The translations under genes were made by a program, and so were the position numbers. The notes under the pieces were generated by a model, which did no database searches, was not told the DNA's origin, and saw only the letters and a list, made by a program, of their open reading frames with translations. Shown piece by piece: positions 28,449-38,232 of a DNA stretch of 64,000 nt (the stretch's first letter is position 1; each line of letters opens with the position of its first letter). The stretch is taken from positions 1 through 64,000 of the forward strand of contig CAINFC010000006.1 in assembly GCA_903847975.1 (NCBI GenBank), in the 5' to 3' direction. The stretch is from an uncultured Acidobacteriota bacterium (GTDB lineage Bacteria > Acidobacteriota > UBA6911 > CAINFC01).

Positions 28449-29441
28449 TTGCTATCCGACCATCGCTTTCATTTAAACCTGCGGAAAGACCTTCCGTTTG
28501 ATGTCGTGGGCCTTGGATTGAATGCCGTGGATCTGGTCTGCCGGCTGCACGGCTACCCGCAGTACAACAGCAAGGTAAAAGTGAAAAGCTTTGAGCGCCT
28601 GCCGGGTGGCGCCACCATTACTGCGGTAGCGCAATGCGGCTTTCTGGGCATGCATAGCGCCTATGCCGGCAAGGTGGGATCGGATGATTTCGGAACCTTC
28701 TGCCTGGAAAGCATGAAACGCCTGCCGGTAGACCTCTCCGAAGTGGTCGTCGAGCCGGAGTCTACCAACCAGTTTTCCATTATTCTGGTGGACCAGAAGA
28801 ACGGGGAGCGCACCATTGTCTGGGACCGGGACCAGAAGCTGATGTACCGCTGCGGGGAACTTCGCAAGGAAACCATCCTCCGCGGTTCGCTGCTTCACCT
28901 GGACGGCTTCGACATTGCCGCTTCCATGGAAGCGGCCCGCTGGGCTCGCCTGGCGGGGATTCCCGTTTCTCTGGACATCGATTTTACCGATCCGAAACTG
29001 GCGGACCTGCTGCCGTTGATCAGCTTTCTGATCGCCTCCACCAATTTCCCCCTGGAGTACACCGGGGAAAAGGATCTGCACCACGCCATGCGGCGCGTGC
29101 AGCAGGTGAGCGGTGGATTTGTGGCCGTGACCCTCGGGGTGGAGGGCGCACTGGCGCTGGTCGACGGGGACTTTTTTCACAGCCCCGCTTTTCCCGTGGA
29201 GGCCATTGACACCACCGGCGCCGGGGATTTTTTCCGCGCTGGCTTTCTTTACGGCCTGTGGAAAAACTGGCCGCTGGGAACCATCATGATGTTCGCCAAC
29301 GCGGTGGCCGCTTACAACTGCACCCGACCCGGGGCTCAAGGCGGTTTCTGCTCCCTGGAGGATGTTCTCGGTTTCCTGAAAGGACAGTCGATTCACCTGG
29401 ATCCGGACGCCGGATCCTACCGCGAGCTCCGCAGAGGATAA
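28449..29441 (+). CDS. PfkB family carbohydrate kinase
   Basis: Ribokinase-like kinase of 330 residues that phosphorylates a sugar or nucleoside with ATP. The start is TTG, eight bases after GAGGTGA. An N-terminal VVGLGLNAVDLV and a GG-type substrate segment (RLPGGATITAVAQCGFLG) are seen. The C-terminal PfkB signature DTTGAGDFFRAGFLYG contains the catalytic base Asp260. The substrate cannot be told; the sequence is nearer to general ribokinase or fructokinase types than to phosphofructokinase. It is 65 bases after the 57-residue protein and just before the tRNA-Val promoter. Confidence 0.92.
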   Translation: MLSDHRFHLNLRKDLPFDVVGLGLNAVDLVCRLHGYPQYNSKVKVKSFERLPGGATITAVAQCGFLGMHSAYAGKVGSDDFGTFCLESMKRLPVDLSEVVVEPESTNQFSIILVDQKNGERTIVWDRDQKLMYRCGELRKETILRGSLLHLDGFDIAASMEAARWARLAGIPVSLDIDFTDPKLADLLPLISFLIASTNFPLEYTGEKDLHHAMRRVQQVSGGFVAVTLGVEGALALVDGDFFHSPAFPVEAIDTTGAGDFFRAGFLYGLWKNWPLGTIMMFANAVAAYNCTRPGAQGGFCSLEDVLGFLKGQSIHLDPDAGSYRELRRG

Positions 29442-29460
29442 AAGAAGCCCGCAATTCCAT

Positions 29461-29489
29461 TTGACACCGTCGGCCATTCCCACTATAAT
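29461..29489 (+). promoter_or_regulatory. Consensus sigma70 promoter for tRNA-Val
   Basis: Perfect TTGACA (29461-29466) and perfect TATAAT (29484-29489) with a 17-base spacer. The expected start is near 29496, about 30 bases before the mature tRNA. Confidence 0.88.
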
Positions 29490-29525
29490 TGGGTTTCCCT
29501 CAAATACAAGTTTCCTTACCAGCAA

Positions 29526-29600
29526 GGGCGGTTAGCTCAGCGGCAGAGCATCGGTCTTACACACCGGGGGTCGTAAGTTCAAATCTTACACCGCCCACCA
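29526..29600 (+). tRNA. tRNA-Val (anticodon UAC)
   Basis: A complete 75-base cloverleaf. The acceptor stem GGGCGGT pairs with ACCGCCC. The D arm is GCTC/GAGC. The anticodon stem TCGGT pairs with ACCGG (one G-U), with loop CTTACAC and anticodon TAC. The variable loop has five bases. The T arm is GTAAG/CTTAC around TTCAAAT. The discriminator is A and CCA is encoded. It reads GUA and, by wobble, other valine codons. A consensus promoter lies upstream. It stands alone: no second tRNA follows. Confidence 0.98.
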
Positions 29601-29721
29601 CTTCCCTGGCGGCGGGGCACTGCGGAAGGGAACGGACATGGGCATGACTGCGACCGGTTTCCCCCCGGCCGAATGGTTTCTGGCCTTGAACCCTGTGGAT
29701 TCCTGTGCTATCTAATTAAGC

Positions 29722-31050
29722 GTGAGAAAACAAGTCGTACCTGGGCCCCTCCTTTTCCTGGCTCTCCTGCTATTCCTCCTGCCCGGAATCAAAGCGCAGG
29801 CACAGTCCGCCGAACCCACTGCGGAAGAAGGCGCCTACGATTCCCGGTTTTTTGACCAGCTGCATCGCATTTTCGGGAGATTCCGGGATTCCGACTTGCG
29901 ACGTGTATTTCAGACGGCGGATCCCATCCAGTGTGCCGAGCTGGTCAGCCATAAGGGGGAATGGCGGACGGTCGCCTTTTTTAATGAAGACCGCAGCCTG
30001 GGCGAATGGTGCCGCGAAAACCTGGAAGAGGTGAAAACCGATTTGTCCGTTTACACCTTCCAGGGATCCTGCAGCGGGAAACAGGGGGCCATCCAGCTTA
30101 CCACCGAATTTCCGATCCAGGAAAGCATCGAAGCCTATCAAGCCGGGAAAATCGAGCTGGAAAAGATCGATATCAATGGGAACGCTCCGGTCCGGGTGGC
30201 ATTTGACATTCCGACCCAATCCTACGTCTTTGACCTCCCGTTTCTCTTTTTGGCGGGGAGGCAGAATGGCAGAAATGTTTACAGCCTGATTTCCCCCCGG
30301 CGCGGGGAGGGCTATGCGGCCGAGGTGAGCAGTCATTGGGAATGCAAGGCGGTTCGCTCCGGAGACGTCACCTACCGTTTTCTCATCTGCAGAACCGCAA
30401 CGGTGAGCCGCAAGGCTCCTTCCAGAAATCAAAGGTATGAGCCGACCTTCGGAGCCTCCGCCTATTTCATTCTCTCGGACGGGAAGGAGGCTTCCACCAG
30501 TGTCAGCATTTCATTCGGCCGCGAGCCGCAAGGTCAGGCTCCGGGCGGGGAAGCCGGGGCGGCCCAAGCCGGAAGTTCACCCTCGCCGCCCGAAGGCAGA
30601 AGGCCCCCCGGAGGACGCTGGCAGACTCCGGGAGCCAAGGAACGCCTGGCGGCCATCGGCGCCAGCGAATTCCGGCTCCGCTTCGCTGCGCAGACATGGA
30701 AAGGCAATCTGGCTTCCCCCAAGGTGCTAAGCGACCAGAAAATCCTGGGTCTGCAAACAGCGGCCGACTTTTCCCGGAGGGATTCCTGCGAGTGGCGGCC
30801 GGAACTGGGCAAAGCAGCCGAACCCCTGCTGGTCACCGAGCTGCCCTCCGACGTTCTTTTTTCTCTTCAGGCCTACGAAAGAAATGAGTTCGCTCCGGCT
30901 TCCGTGGTATTCGACATGAAGTCCTCGTCCGGGGCGCGGTTAGGAACCCTGCAGTGCGTGTTCCCCGGCGTGGAGTCCTCTGCCGGGATTTCTTTCGAAC
31001 GCTGGGTGGCGATTGTCGGCAGCCATATCGCCCTGGAGCAGCGAAAGTAG
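29722..31050 (+). CDS. Hypothetical exported protein
   Basis: Protein of 442 residues not assignable to a family. The start is GTG, and a clear signal peptide follows (residues 1-27, cleavage near AQAQS). The mature part is predominantly beta-type and has several cysteines (for example QCAEL, WCREN, SCSGK, WECKA, ICRTA, SCEW), which suggests disulphides outside the cytoplasm. Residues about 265-305 are a Gly/Pro/Ala-rich linker. The parts on either side share similar small motifs, so two related beta domains are possible. No ribosome site is evident, and a weak TTGAAC/TATCTA pair upstream could make this transcript leaderless too. It follows tRNA-Val and is convergent with the next gene. Confidence 0.75.
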   Translation: MRKQVVPGPLLFLALLLFLLPGIKAQAQSAEPTAEEGAYDSRFFDQLHRIFGRFRDSDLRRVFQTADPIQCAELVSHKGEWRTVAFFNEDRSLGEWCRENLEEVKTDLSVYTFQGSCSGKQGAIQLTTEFPIQESIEAYQAGKIELEKIDINGNAPVRVAFDIPTQSYVFDLPFLFLAGRQNGRNVYSLISPRRGEGYAAEVSSHWECKAVRSGDVTYRFLICRTATVSRKAPSRNQRYEPTFGASAYFILSDGKEASTSVSISFGREPQGQAPGGEAGAAQAGSSPSPPEGRRPPGGRWQTPGAKERLAAIGASEFRLRFAAQTWKGNLASPKVLSDQKILGLQTAADFSRRDSCEWRPELGKAAEPLLVTELPSDVLFSLQAYERNEFAPASVVFDMKSSSGARLGTLQCVFPGVESSAGISFERWVAIVGSHIALEQRK

Positions 31051-31090
31051 GGCAGCCGAAAGGAAATCCCGGTTCTCCTGCGCCGGGCGG

Positions 31091-32194
31091 CTATTTGGCG
31101 GGGGCGGCCTGCGCCGGGACGCTTTCCCCCAGATCTTTGACTTGCCGGACCTCCTGCCCTTTTTCATCGATGATCATCGCCGCCTGCCGGCCGGCTTCCT
31201 CCGTGAATTGCCAGGGTTCCTTCAACTGGCGGCGCACCGCCTCGTTCAGCATGATGCGCGCCGGCATGAAGTCGCGGATCGGGAATTTCGCCGGATCCGT
31301 TCGTCCCTCCAATATATCCGCGGCAATTCGGGCCTCCTGGGCGCCTACTTCAAAATAGTTGGCTCCCAGGTCGAAGCAGGCGCCCTTGCGCACATAGCCG
31401 GAGGTATTGGTAAAAAGGGGTATCCGGGCTCGGTTGGCCACATTGGCATAGGCCTCCACCGCGCTGCTTACGGTTACGTCGCCTCCCAGCCAGAAGGCCT
31501 GTATCCCTCGGCCGATCAGCGATTCCGCCGCTTCCCGCACGTCCCGGCTCTGCTCCACCGAGGACTCCATCAGAGTAATTCCCAGCTGCTGGCAGGTGGC
31601 CCGGGCTTTCATGACGCAGGCTTCGGAATTGGCTTCCGTGGGATTCCAGACCGTTCCCAGCACCTTCAGGCCCGGATAAAAGGATCTGGCCAGCCGTATG
31701 ACCTTTTCCACGGGCTGAAAAGTGCCGATTCCGGCCAGGTGCGGCGGTTTTTCCGTACTGTCCATCCGGCGGATTCCCACCTTGGCTCCGGAAGGATCGG
31801 TAACCGCCGCGAAAACGTGAAGTGCTTTCCCGGCCTGATTGGCGGTAGCCACCGCCTGAAGAGAGAGCGTGCTGATGGTGAGCACCATACGGTAGCTGCC
31901 GTCGGTAATCTGCTTGGCAATCATGTTGGAAGTGGACTGATCCCCTTCCGCGCAGAAGCGCTGCAGGATGGTTTTATCGCCGTTGCGGAAGCCGCGGCTT
32001 TCCAGAGTGGATAAAAGGCCGGCTTCCACTTCGTCCAGCAGGGAATTGGAAGCATGTTTCAGAATGGCGATCCGCAGCGGTCCCTGCCGGCTTCCCTGGC
32101 TCTGTCGTGATTTCATGTCCGAAACCAGAAGGATGGTCCCGGCAATCAGAATGAGCGCGATCCCAAAGAACAGCCGCTTGACCGTATTCCACAT
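31091..32194 (-). CDS. ABC_sub_bind family periplasmic substrate-binding protein
   Basis: Protein of 367 residues with an uncleaved or slowly cleaved N-terminal membrane signal (about 7-25), followed by the two-lobed ABC_sub_bind (DUF534/TrpX-like) domain (about 40-345). Typical signatures are IAILKHASNSLLDEVEAGL at the start, VLTISTLSLQAV, and VLGTVWNPTEANSEA in the hinge region. Related proteins bind tryptophan or other small amines. It is the last gene of the nine-gene signalling operon, three bases after a STAS gene. It belongs to the same family as the two binding domains fused to the permease encoded around 47-50 kb. It may feed that transporter or act as a pure sensor. Confidence 0.88.
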   Translation of the reverse strand: MWNTVKRLFFGIALILIAGTILLVSDMKSRQSQGSRQGPLRIAILKHASNSLLDEVEAGLLSTLESRGFRNGDKTILQRFCAEGDQSTSNMIAKQITDGSYRMVLTISTLSLQAVATANQAGKALHVFAAVTDPSGAKVGIRRMDSTEKPPHLAGIGTFQPVEKVIRLARSFYPGLKVLGTVWNPTEANSEACVMKARATCQQLGITLMESSVEQSRDVREAAESLIGRGIQAFWLGGDVTVSSAVEAYANVANRARIPLFTNTSGYVRKGACFDLGANYFEVGAQEARIAADILEGRTDPAKFPIRDFMPARIMLNEAVRRQLKEPWQFTEEAGRQAAMIIDEKGQEVRQVKDLGESVPAQAAPAK

Positions 32195-32197
32195 ACG

Positions 32198-32548
32198 CTA
32201 TCCGTTGGCTTTCTTCTGCAGCAGCGCCAGAGCATCCTCGCGGGAAGGACTGATGGTGAATAGCGGGGAGAAGCCGGCGATGTCCATCACTTCCATTACG
32301 TGGGGTTGAAGCGCGGCCAGAACCATAATTTTATTTTGCGCCTTGATTTTTTTCAATCCGGCCAGAAGCACCCGGAGACCGGAACTGCTGATATATTTGA
32401 GAGCGGCCATGTCGATGATGACGTTCATCGGTTCTTCGTCCATCCCCTTGAGCAGCACATCGCTAAACGCATTGCTGGTGGTGGTGTCCAGCTTCCCGTC
32501 CAGGCAGATCAGGCGTCCGTTGCTAAGGTTTTCGCTTTTGATTTCCAT
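32198..32548 (-). CDS. STAS-domain anti-sigma factor antagonist
   Basis: A single STAS domain of 116 residues, SpoIIAA/RsbV type. The phosphorylation site is in YISSSGLRVL (about 63-72), where the RsbW-like kinase would phosphorylate a serine and a PP2C enzyme remove it. All three partners are adjacent: the ATPase upstream, the PP2C phosphatase before it, and this protein. Unphosphorylated, it should bind the anti-sigma kinase and release its target. No sigma factor gene is in the window, so the final target is unknown. Confidence 0.92.
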   Translation of the reverse strand: MEIKSENLSNGRLICLDGKLDTTTSNAFSDVLLKGMDEEPMNVIIDMAALKYISSSGLRVLLAGLKKIKAQNKIMVLAALQPHVMEVMDIAGFSPLFTISPSREDALALLQKKANG

Positions 32549-32583
32549 AAGACATTATTCCTTTTTCAAATCGAAATAAACAA

Positions 32584-32997
32584 TTAGGATATTTTCTTGA
32601 CCAGAGTGAAAATATTTTTCCCGTCCTCTCGCCGGTAGTAAAGCTCATCCATATAGTTGCGTATAAAGTGAATCCCCAGGCCGCCGATCGGGCGGTCCTC
32701 GATCGGAGAAGTCAGATCGGCTTCGGGGGCCTCCAAGGGGTTGAAAGGAATCCCGTCGTCCTCGATGATCGAGGTAATGGAATCGGGTTCCCTTCGCAGG
32801 GTCAGCCGTATGCAGTGGATTCCGCCCCCCGGAAAGCCGTAATTGATGGTGTTGGTAACCGCTTCGTCCAGAGAAAGCATGACCGCGTTCAGAGCGTCAT
32901 CCGGCAGTCCGGTATCTTTGGCAAACTGTTCGACCAGATTGAGCAGCCGGGTGATTTCGCATAAGTCGTTCTTCAATTCAACGTCCAGAGCAGGCAT
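32584..32997 (-). CDS. RsbW/SpoIIAB-like serine kinase (HATPase_c_2)
   Basis: Small GHKL ATPase of 137 residues, anti-sigma regulatory type. The N box is LSLDEAVTNTINYGF (about 42-56), the G1 box IIEDDGIPFNPLE follows, and the G2 region is GGLGIHFIRNYMDEL. Such proteins phosphorylate STAS antagonists and sequester sigma factors or other partners. It sits four bases after the receiver-PP2C gene and 35 bases before the STAS gene: the standard partner-switching order. Confidence 0.92.
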   Translation of the reverse strand: MPALDVELKNDLCEITRLLNLVEQFAKDTGLPDDALNAVMLSLDEAVTNTINYGFPGGGIHCIRLTLRREPDSITSIIEDDGIPFNPLEAPEADLTSPIEDRPIGGLGIHFIRNYMDELYYRREDGKNIFTLVKKIS

Positions 32998-33001
32998 ACA
33001 A

Positions 33002-34174
33002 TTACTTTCCGCCTCCGTAAAACTGAAGGGTCAGCATGGTGATATCGTCGGAAGCCTCATGACCGTCCACGAAGGCCCGGACGCTGTCCAGAACGCTGCG
33101 AGTCAGATCCAGCGGGGCCTGGGAGGCACTTCGAATCAACACCTCTTCCAGCCTGTCCTCCGAATAACACTCCTCGCGCCTGTTCATCGCTTCCGTAACT
33201 CCGTCGGTGTATAAAACCAGCGTATCGCCTCCGCCCATCTTCAATGTCTTGCACTGGTACTGGTTATCCTCGAATAGCCCCAACGCCATATCATGCGTCA
33301 AGGCCACCGGCTGAACCGTGCCGTCCGAGGACACCAGGTAGGGAGGATTGTGCCCTCCATTGGAATAGATCATTTCCCCGGTGCTGAATGTGAGAATACC
33401 ATAAAACAGGGTAACAAACATGGAACTCAGGCTCTCGCGGCACAGCAGGTGGTTGACGTAGTTCATGCATTCGGTCGGGGGAATTCCCTTTAAGGCGGTG
33501 GCGCGCATCAAGGTACGGCTGACCGCCATGAAAATGGCAGCCGGAACTCCTTTGCCGGAAACGTCGCCGATGACCACCCCAAGCCGGTCGTTGTCGATCA
33601 GAAAGAAATCATAAAAATCTCCTCCTACCTCCTTGGCGGCGGTCATCGAGGCAAACAGGTCAAACTCCTTGCGGTTTGGAAATGCGGGGAAAGCCTGGGG
33701 CAGTATGGCCAGCTGAATATCGCGGGCCACATTGAGGTCCCGCTGGATGGAAACCAGGCGGTCATGATCCTGCTGGGCCTGCAGAAGAATCCGGGACTGC
33801 TCGATCGACTTCCGGATCGTGGTCTCCAGATCGTTAAAATCCACCGGCTTGGTGACAAAGTCGAAAGCGCCGCGGTTCATGGCGGTGCGGATGTTTTCCA
33901 TATCGCCGTAGGCGGATACGATCACCGTTTTCAAAGCCGGGTTCTTCAGCTCATTCAGCCGGGCCAGAAGGGTTAATCCGTCCATTTCCGGCATGTTGAT
34001 GTCGCTGAGAATGACGTTGGTATCCGGGTGCTCGAGCAGCGCGGAGAGAGCGGTAAGACCATTGCCGGCAAAAACGAATTCATATTCGCCGTTGCGGATT
34101 TGCTTCCGGAATCTTTGCCGGATCAGGGATTCGAGGTCCGGCTCGTCATCCACAACCATTATTTTTTCAGGCAT
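33002..34174 (-). CDS. Response regulator with SpoIIE-type PP2C phosphatase domain
   Basis: Protein of 390 residues. An N-terminal receiver (1-125) has acidic residues VVDDE, phosphorylatable Asp58 and the switch Lys in VTKPVDF. A helical linker follows (about 125-165), then a PP2C/SpoIIE phosphatase domain (about 175-388) with metal-binding motifs GGDFYDFF, IGDVSGKG, GGHNPPYLV and YTDGVTEAMN. Like RsbU or RssB-type effectors, it should dephosphorylate the STAS protein when its receiver is phosphorylated by the kinase of the same operon. It links the histidine kinase to partner switching. Confidence 0.94.
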   Translation of the reverse strand: MPEKIMVVDDEPDLESLIRQRFRKQIRNGEYEFVFAGNGLTALSALLEHPDTNVILSDINMPEMDGLTLLARLNELKNPALKTVIVSAYGDMENIRTAMNRGAFDFVTKPVDFNDLETTIRKSIEQSRILLQAQQDHDRLVSIQRDLNVARDIQLAILPQAFPAFPNRKEFDLFASMTAAKEVGGDFYDFFLIDNDRLGVVIGDVSGKGVPAAIFMAVSRTLMRATALKGIPPTECMNYVNHLLCRESLSSMFVTLFYGILTFSTGEMIYSNGGHNPPYLVSSDGTVQPVALTHDMALGLFEDNQYQCKTLKMGGGDTLVLYTDGVTEAMNRREECYSEDRLEEVLIRSASQAPLDLTRSVLDSVRAFVDGHEASDDITMLTLQFYGGGK

Positions 34175-34177
34175 AGA

Positions 34178-34576
34178 TCAAAGCACCTCTTTCCTAAGGG
34201 GGGTGTTTCTGCCGGAGAAGAGCTTGTCGCGTAAAACCAGGAAGTCGATCGGCTTGGTCAGATACTCGTTGGCTCCCAGCCGCCTGGCCTGATCCTGCTT
34301 GTCCGACTCGTCGTAGGCGGTGATCATGAAGACGGAAAGGGACGGCCGGATTTCCTTGATCCGGCGCAGCAGCTCGATGCCGTTCATGCCGGGCATATTG
34401 ATATCCGACAGGATGAGCACGACATCCGCGGCGCTGACGCTGTTCAGATAGACCAGGGCTTCTTCGGCGGAGAAGCAGAAGTGAAAGGAAAGAAGTCCTT
34501 GCTTCAACTCCTGCCTGAATTTCTGGCGGAACAAAGCGGGAATGTCGGATTCATCGTCCACGACAAGAATTTTCAT
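34178..34576 (-). CDS. Single-domain response regulator
   Basis: Stand-alone receiver of 132 residues with LVVDDESD at the N-terminus, phosphorylatable Asp58 in ILSDINMPGMNG and the conserved Lys in LTKPIDF. It is close to the receiver of the neighbouring PP2C protein (both have SDINMP at the same position), so one probably arose from the other by duplication. It has no output domain and may be an intermediate or a phosphate sink in the relay. Its start overlaps the kinase stop by four bases (ATGA), so kinase and receiver are coupled. Confidence 0.93.
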   Translation of the reverse strand: MKILVVDDESDIPALFRQKFRQELKQGLLSFHFCFSAEEALVYLNSVSAADVVLILSDINMPGMNGIELLRRIKEIRPSLSVFMITAYDESDKQDQARRLGANEYLTKPIDFLVLRDKLFSGRNTPLRKEVL

Positions 34577-37230
34577 TTTAGATCTTTCGGCAAAAGGATG
34601 GTCACTTCCGTGAATTCGTCGACCACCGAGCTGATTCTCAATTCACCCTGGTGTTGCTTGACTACGATATCGTAGCTGAGGGAAAGGCCCAGACCGGTTC
34701 CCTTGCCGGCCGGCTTGGTGGTAAAAAAGGGATGGAAGATTTTGTCCAGGTTGTCCTTGGGAATCCCGTGTCCGTTATCGCGGATGCGTATTTCCACCTG
34801 ATCGGTCCGATCGTGCGTCTGAACCAGCAGCGCGGGGGAGTAGCCGGGCCGGTTCTCCCGGGCGCGCTCATGGGTGGCGTAGCAGCTGTTGTTGATGATG
34901 TTCAGAAATACGCGGCTGATATCCTGCGGCACGACCCGAATCGGCTGCAGCGCGCTGTCGTAGGAGGTATCGATTTTCACGTTGAAGGAGGAATCCTGGG
35001 CCCGCATGCCGTGATAGGCCAGGTTGACATATTCGGCGAGCAGGGCATTGATGTCCGTCGGCTGCCGTTCTCCCGCTTTCCCCCGCGAGTGGAGGAGCAT
35101 CCCTTTGACGATGCTGTCCGCCCTCTTTCCGTGCTCGTTGATCTTTTTGGCGTTGCTCTTCAGGTCGGCAAACAGCTCGTGCAGGTATTCCATCTCCTTG
35201 GCGTCGAACCGGTCGCCATGCTCCTTCATGAGATCGACAATTTCCTCCACCAGATCCTGGGACAGTTCGGAGAAATTGTTGATGAAATTCAGCGGGTTCT
35301 TGATCTCGTGGGCAATTCCGGCGGTAAGCTGGCCGAGAGAGGCCATCTTTTCCGCCTGAACCAGCTGGGACTGCGCCTCCTGCAGATCCCGGTGGGCTTT
35401 GCGGATGGCTTCGTAGGCCGATGCGTTGTCCAGCGCGATGGCGGTGTAGGTAGCCAGGGTGCTCAGGATATCCAGGTGGAACTGGGTGTAGGCATTCTTG
35501 TGGAAGCTCTGTACGGAGATCACCCCGATCAGCCGGTCTTCCAGCAGCAAAGGGATATAGATCAGAGAGCAGACACTTTCTCCGGCCTTGGGCTTGGCCC
35601 GGGTGGGGACATAGCGGCGGTACTCCGTATCGATATCGTTCATGAAAACGATCTGCCGGGTGGAGGCGCAGACCACCGCAAAGCGGTTGGTTTCATCCAT
35701 GGATATGTGGAAGGGGGGCAGCGGCTGCGACTTTTCGATCGACAGCTTGCACTCCAGGCGCCGGTCTTTCTCGCTGTAAATCATCAACAGGAAAGCGGAG
35801 GCGTCCATCATGGAGTTGACGTGCTGGTAGACCACGTCCTGAATCAGTTCCAGGTTCAGCGAGGAGGTGATTTTTTTGCCCGCCTCGCTCAGGATGCTGA
35901 CGTTCTGGAACGCCGTATCCAGCTCCTGATTCTTCTGTACCAGTTCGGCGGTTCTTTCCATGACCCGATGCTCCAGCGAATGGCTGTATTCCTCGAGTTT
36001 CTCATGGGAGATCCGCAGCTTCTCGGATGCGTCCTGCAGGTCGCGGATGGTCCGATACAGCTCCTTCTGCATGGCGTCAAAAGAGAGGGTCAGCTTGCCG
36101 ATTTCATTCTGGGAGCGGATGGCAGGCAGTACGGTATGGAAATTGCCCGAGGAAATCTCTCCGGCGGCTCCAGCCAGGTCCCGCAGCGGACGGGTGATGG
36201 AACGGCCGATCAGCGCCACGACCAGGAAAAGGAAAACGATGCCCACAATTCCCAGCCGCAGAACGTTGAGGTTCAGCTGGTTCACATCGGACATGAATTC
36301 GTCCACGGGATATACCACACCTACCGACCAGCCATTGCTGACGATGGGGGCATACGAGATCCAGCTCATCTTGCCGGTGGACAGGTTGGAATATTGAATT
36401 TCGGCGAAGCTGCTGGCTCCGGAAATCATTTTACGCCCGATTTCCCTCAGCTGCGGGCTGTTCTGATTTTCCGCTATGCTGAAGATGGTCTCGTTGACCA
36501 TCGCGCTTTCGACCGGGTGGGAGACGATCCCGCCATTGCGGGAAAGGATGAATCCGTATCCGGTCTGAAAGATTTTCAGGGAGCGGTTGATTTCATGCAG
36601 CCAGTGCAGCGAGACGTCGGCGGTCATGACCCCCCAGAAAACCTTTTTCCCCTGGTCGATCCGGTAGAGGGGGACCGTATAGGTGGTCATCACCTCGTTT
36701 CCGCCCCCTTCGTCGTAGTATGGCTCGCTCCAGACCGGCTTGTTCAGCTCCTTGGGAATCTGGTACCAGTCCATGGTGAAGTAGTCATAATCCGCCCCGC
36801 CCAGGTGGGACACGCTAAGTCCGGCGGCTCCCCGATACACGTAAGGGGCAAAGTACTTCTGACGCGGGTCGAAGGCCTGCGGCTCGAAAGCCACGGTGGA
36901 GCCGTAAATCTGCGGATTGACTTCCAGAAATCTTTTCAGCAGCCGGATCAGCTCCTCGTCGTTCCACTGCGACTCCTCCAGGACCAGGGAGGTGTTGTCC
37001 AGGGCGGTCTGAATGGTAGCGAAAATCTTGTCGATCTGGTTGACCATGCTGACCGTCTGATTCCGGGCATTCTCATTCAGATTTCTTTCGATGATATTAC
37101 GGGAATAGTAGTAGTTGTAGGAAAAGATAATGCCGGCGATCAGCGCCACGCTGGAAAAAATGGCCATGACCAGCTCGAAGGCCAGGCCCCTGTTTTTCCA
37201 GCTCCAGCTTGGCGGTAAGGAAAACTTCAT
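34573..37230 (-). CDS. Cache-HAMP-GAF sensor histidine kinase
   Basis: Membrane kinase of 885 residues. Membrane segment 1 (about 20-40) and a Cache-type extracytoplasmic sensor (to about 315) precede membrane segment 2 (about 320-340). A HAMP ([12 protein letters not shown]) and coiled coil lead to a GAF domain (about 440-590). The HisKA domain has [12 protein letters not shown] with phospho-acceptor His641, and the HATPase_c domain has [24 protein letters not shown] and [15 protein letters not shown] chose the ATG at 37230, one base after the preceding gene, because the longer frame merely overlaps that gene. Two sensor modules imply both outside and inside signals. Likely partners are the two receivers encoded next. 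Confidence 0.94.
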   Translation of the reverse strand: MKFSLPPSWSWKNRGLAFELVMAIFSSVALIAGIIFSYNYYYSRNIIERNLNENARNQTVSMVNQIDKIFATIQTALDNTSLVLEESQWNDEELIRLLKRFLEVNPQIYGSTVAFEPQAFDPRQKYFAPYVYRGAAGLSVSHLGGADYDYFTMDWYQIPKELNKPVWSEPYYDEGGGNEVMTTYTVPLYRIDQGKKVFWGVMTADVSLHWLHEINRSLKIFQTGYGFILSRNGGIVSHPVESAMVNETIFSIAENQNSPQLREIGRKMISGASSFAEIQYSNLSTGKMSWISYAPIVSNGWSVGVVYPVDEFMSDVNQLNLNVLRLGIVGIVFLFLVVALIGRSITRPLRDLAGAAGEISSGNFHTVLPAIRSQNEIGKLTLSFDAMQKELYRTIRDLQDASEKLRISHEKLEEYSHSLEHRVMERTAELVQKNQELDTAFQNVSILSEAGKKITSSLNLELIQDVVYQHVNSMMDASAFLLMIYSEKDRRLECKLSIEKSQPLPPFHISMDETNRFAVVCASTRQIVFMNDIDTEYRRYVPTRAKPKAGESVCSLIYIPLLLEDRLIGVISVQSFHKNAYTQFHLDILSTLATYTAIALDNASAYEAIRKAHRDLQEAQSQLVQAEKMASLGQLTAGIAHEIKNPLNFINNFSELSQDLVEEIVDLMKEHGDRFDAKEMEYLHELFADLKSNAKKINEHGKRADSIVKGMLLHSRGKAGERQPTDINALLAEYVNLAYHGMRAQDSSFNVKIDTSYDSALQPIRVVPQDISRVFLNIINNSCYATHERARENRPGYSPALLVQTHDRTDQVEIRIRDNGHGIPKDNLDKIFHPFFTTKPAGKGTGLGLSLSYDIVVKQHQGELRISSVVDEFTEVTILLPKDLK

Positions 37231-37231
37231 T

Positions 37232-38227
37232 TCAATTGAAATGAACCGTTTTGTAGAACGCCTCATACGGCGGGAGCGATTGAAGCAGCCCGTATTCCTT
37301 CAGCGTTTCGGAAACGAACCGGTAATCCTTTTCCGAAAGAACCGTCTGAAACGGGCGAGTTTCTCCCGGCAGCATCAAATCCTTCATCCGGGCCAGCATC
37401 CATCGCTGGTGGGGTAGGTTCACGGGAATCTTGGCATCCCTGGAAAAAGCGGCAATCAGGCGGATGGCCTCTTCCGTATGGCGGAAAGCGTACTGCCAGC
37501 CCTCCAGGGTGGCCAGAATAAAGTCGCGGCAGACCTGCGGCTTCTCCGCCAGGGTTTTCTCCGTGCAATAAATGCCGTCTTCGGGAAAGTTCAACCCGTA
37601 ATCGGCCAGAAAGAAGGTACGCAGCTCATCGGGATTCAGACCGAAGTTCAGAATGCTGTGATATTCGTTGTACCACATGGCGGAGGTTACGTCGATGGCC
37701 TTTTCCATGAACAGGTTGATCGACAAAGGCTGACGGATCAGCCGTACCTGCAGGTTGTATTTCTTGATGAAGGCCAGCGGCTGAACCTGGAAATCGCCGC
37801 CCCAGACTCCGATCTTTTTGCCGTTCATGTCCTCCGGCTTTTCGATGCCGCTCGATTTGCGCACAACGAACATCAGGCTGGAGCGGTGGATCAGCTGGGT
37901 GATATTGATCAGGCGAACCCCCTTCTCCCGCATCTGGATCGCGCTGGTCAGCCATAGCGAGGCAAAATCGGCCGTTCCGTTTTCCAGGTGGGCGGAAGCC
38001 GGCGACTTCGGCCCGCCGTTCAGGATGGTCACCTCCAGATTCCTCTGGCTGTAAAGGCCTTCTTTCAGTGCGCAGTAATAGCCGGCGAACTGCGCCTGCG
38101 GAATCCATTGCGGGATAAAGGTTACCCGAGCAGGCTCGACGGCCATTGCCGTTCCTGTGCCTGCCGACAGAAGCAGTAAAAATAACAGCCGACCCGGAAA
38201 CCGAAGCTTGCGGACAGCGCCGGCCAT
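37232..38227 (-). CDS. NMT1/THI5-like (SsuA/NrtA type) substrate-binding protein
   Basis: Exported protein of 331 residues. The start at 38227 gives a clean signal peptide ending TGTAMAVEP; longer frames run into adhE. The mature part is an NMT1/THI5-type binding domain, with FIPQWIPQAQFAGYYCALKEGLY at its start and MNGKKIGVWGGDFQV in the middle. Relatives bind thiamine pyrimidine precursors, taurine, nitrate or sulfonates. No cognate permease or ATPase is adjacent; its neighbours are a Cache histidine kinase and AdhE. It may therefore present a ligand to the kinase rather than serve uptake. It starts five bases after adhE and ends one base before the kinase. Confidence 0.9.
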   Translation of the reverse strand: MAGAVRKLRFPGRLLFLLLLSAGTGTAMAVEPARVTFIPQWIPQAQFAGYYCALKEGLYSQRNLEVTILNGGPKSPASAHLENGTADFASLWLTSAIQMREKGVRLINITQLIHRSSLMFVVRKSSGIEKPEDMNGKKIGVWGGDFQVQPLAFIKKYNLQVRLIRQPLSINLFMEKAIDVTSAMWYNEYHSILNFGLNPDELRTFFLADYGLNFPEDGIYCTEKTLAEKPQVCRDFILATLEGWQYAFRHTEEAIRLIAAFSRDAKIPVNLPHQRWMLARMKDLMLPGETRPFQTVLSEKDYRFVSETLKEYGLLQSLPPYEAFYKTVHFN

Positions 38228-38232
38228 GGTTT

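Noticed and set aside
29601-29640. Terminator after tRNA-Val
   Set aside because: A CTTCC/GGAAG pairing exists, but the loop is long and no T-run follows.
29686-29716. Promoter TTGAAC/TATCTA before the hypothetical exported protein
   Set aside because: The -10 matches the consensus at only three positions; kept as a comment rather than a feature.
34651-37218. Long open frame of 855 codons opposite the sensor kinase
   Set aside because: It is a mirror of GC-rich codon use in the kinase gene; the encoded protein has no recognisable domain while the minus-strand product has complete ones. Similar long antisense frames opposite pyrG, adhE, the VIT/VWA gene and the beta-helix gene were rejected for the same reason.
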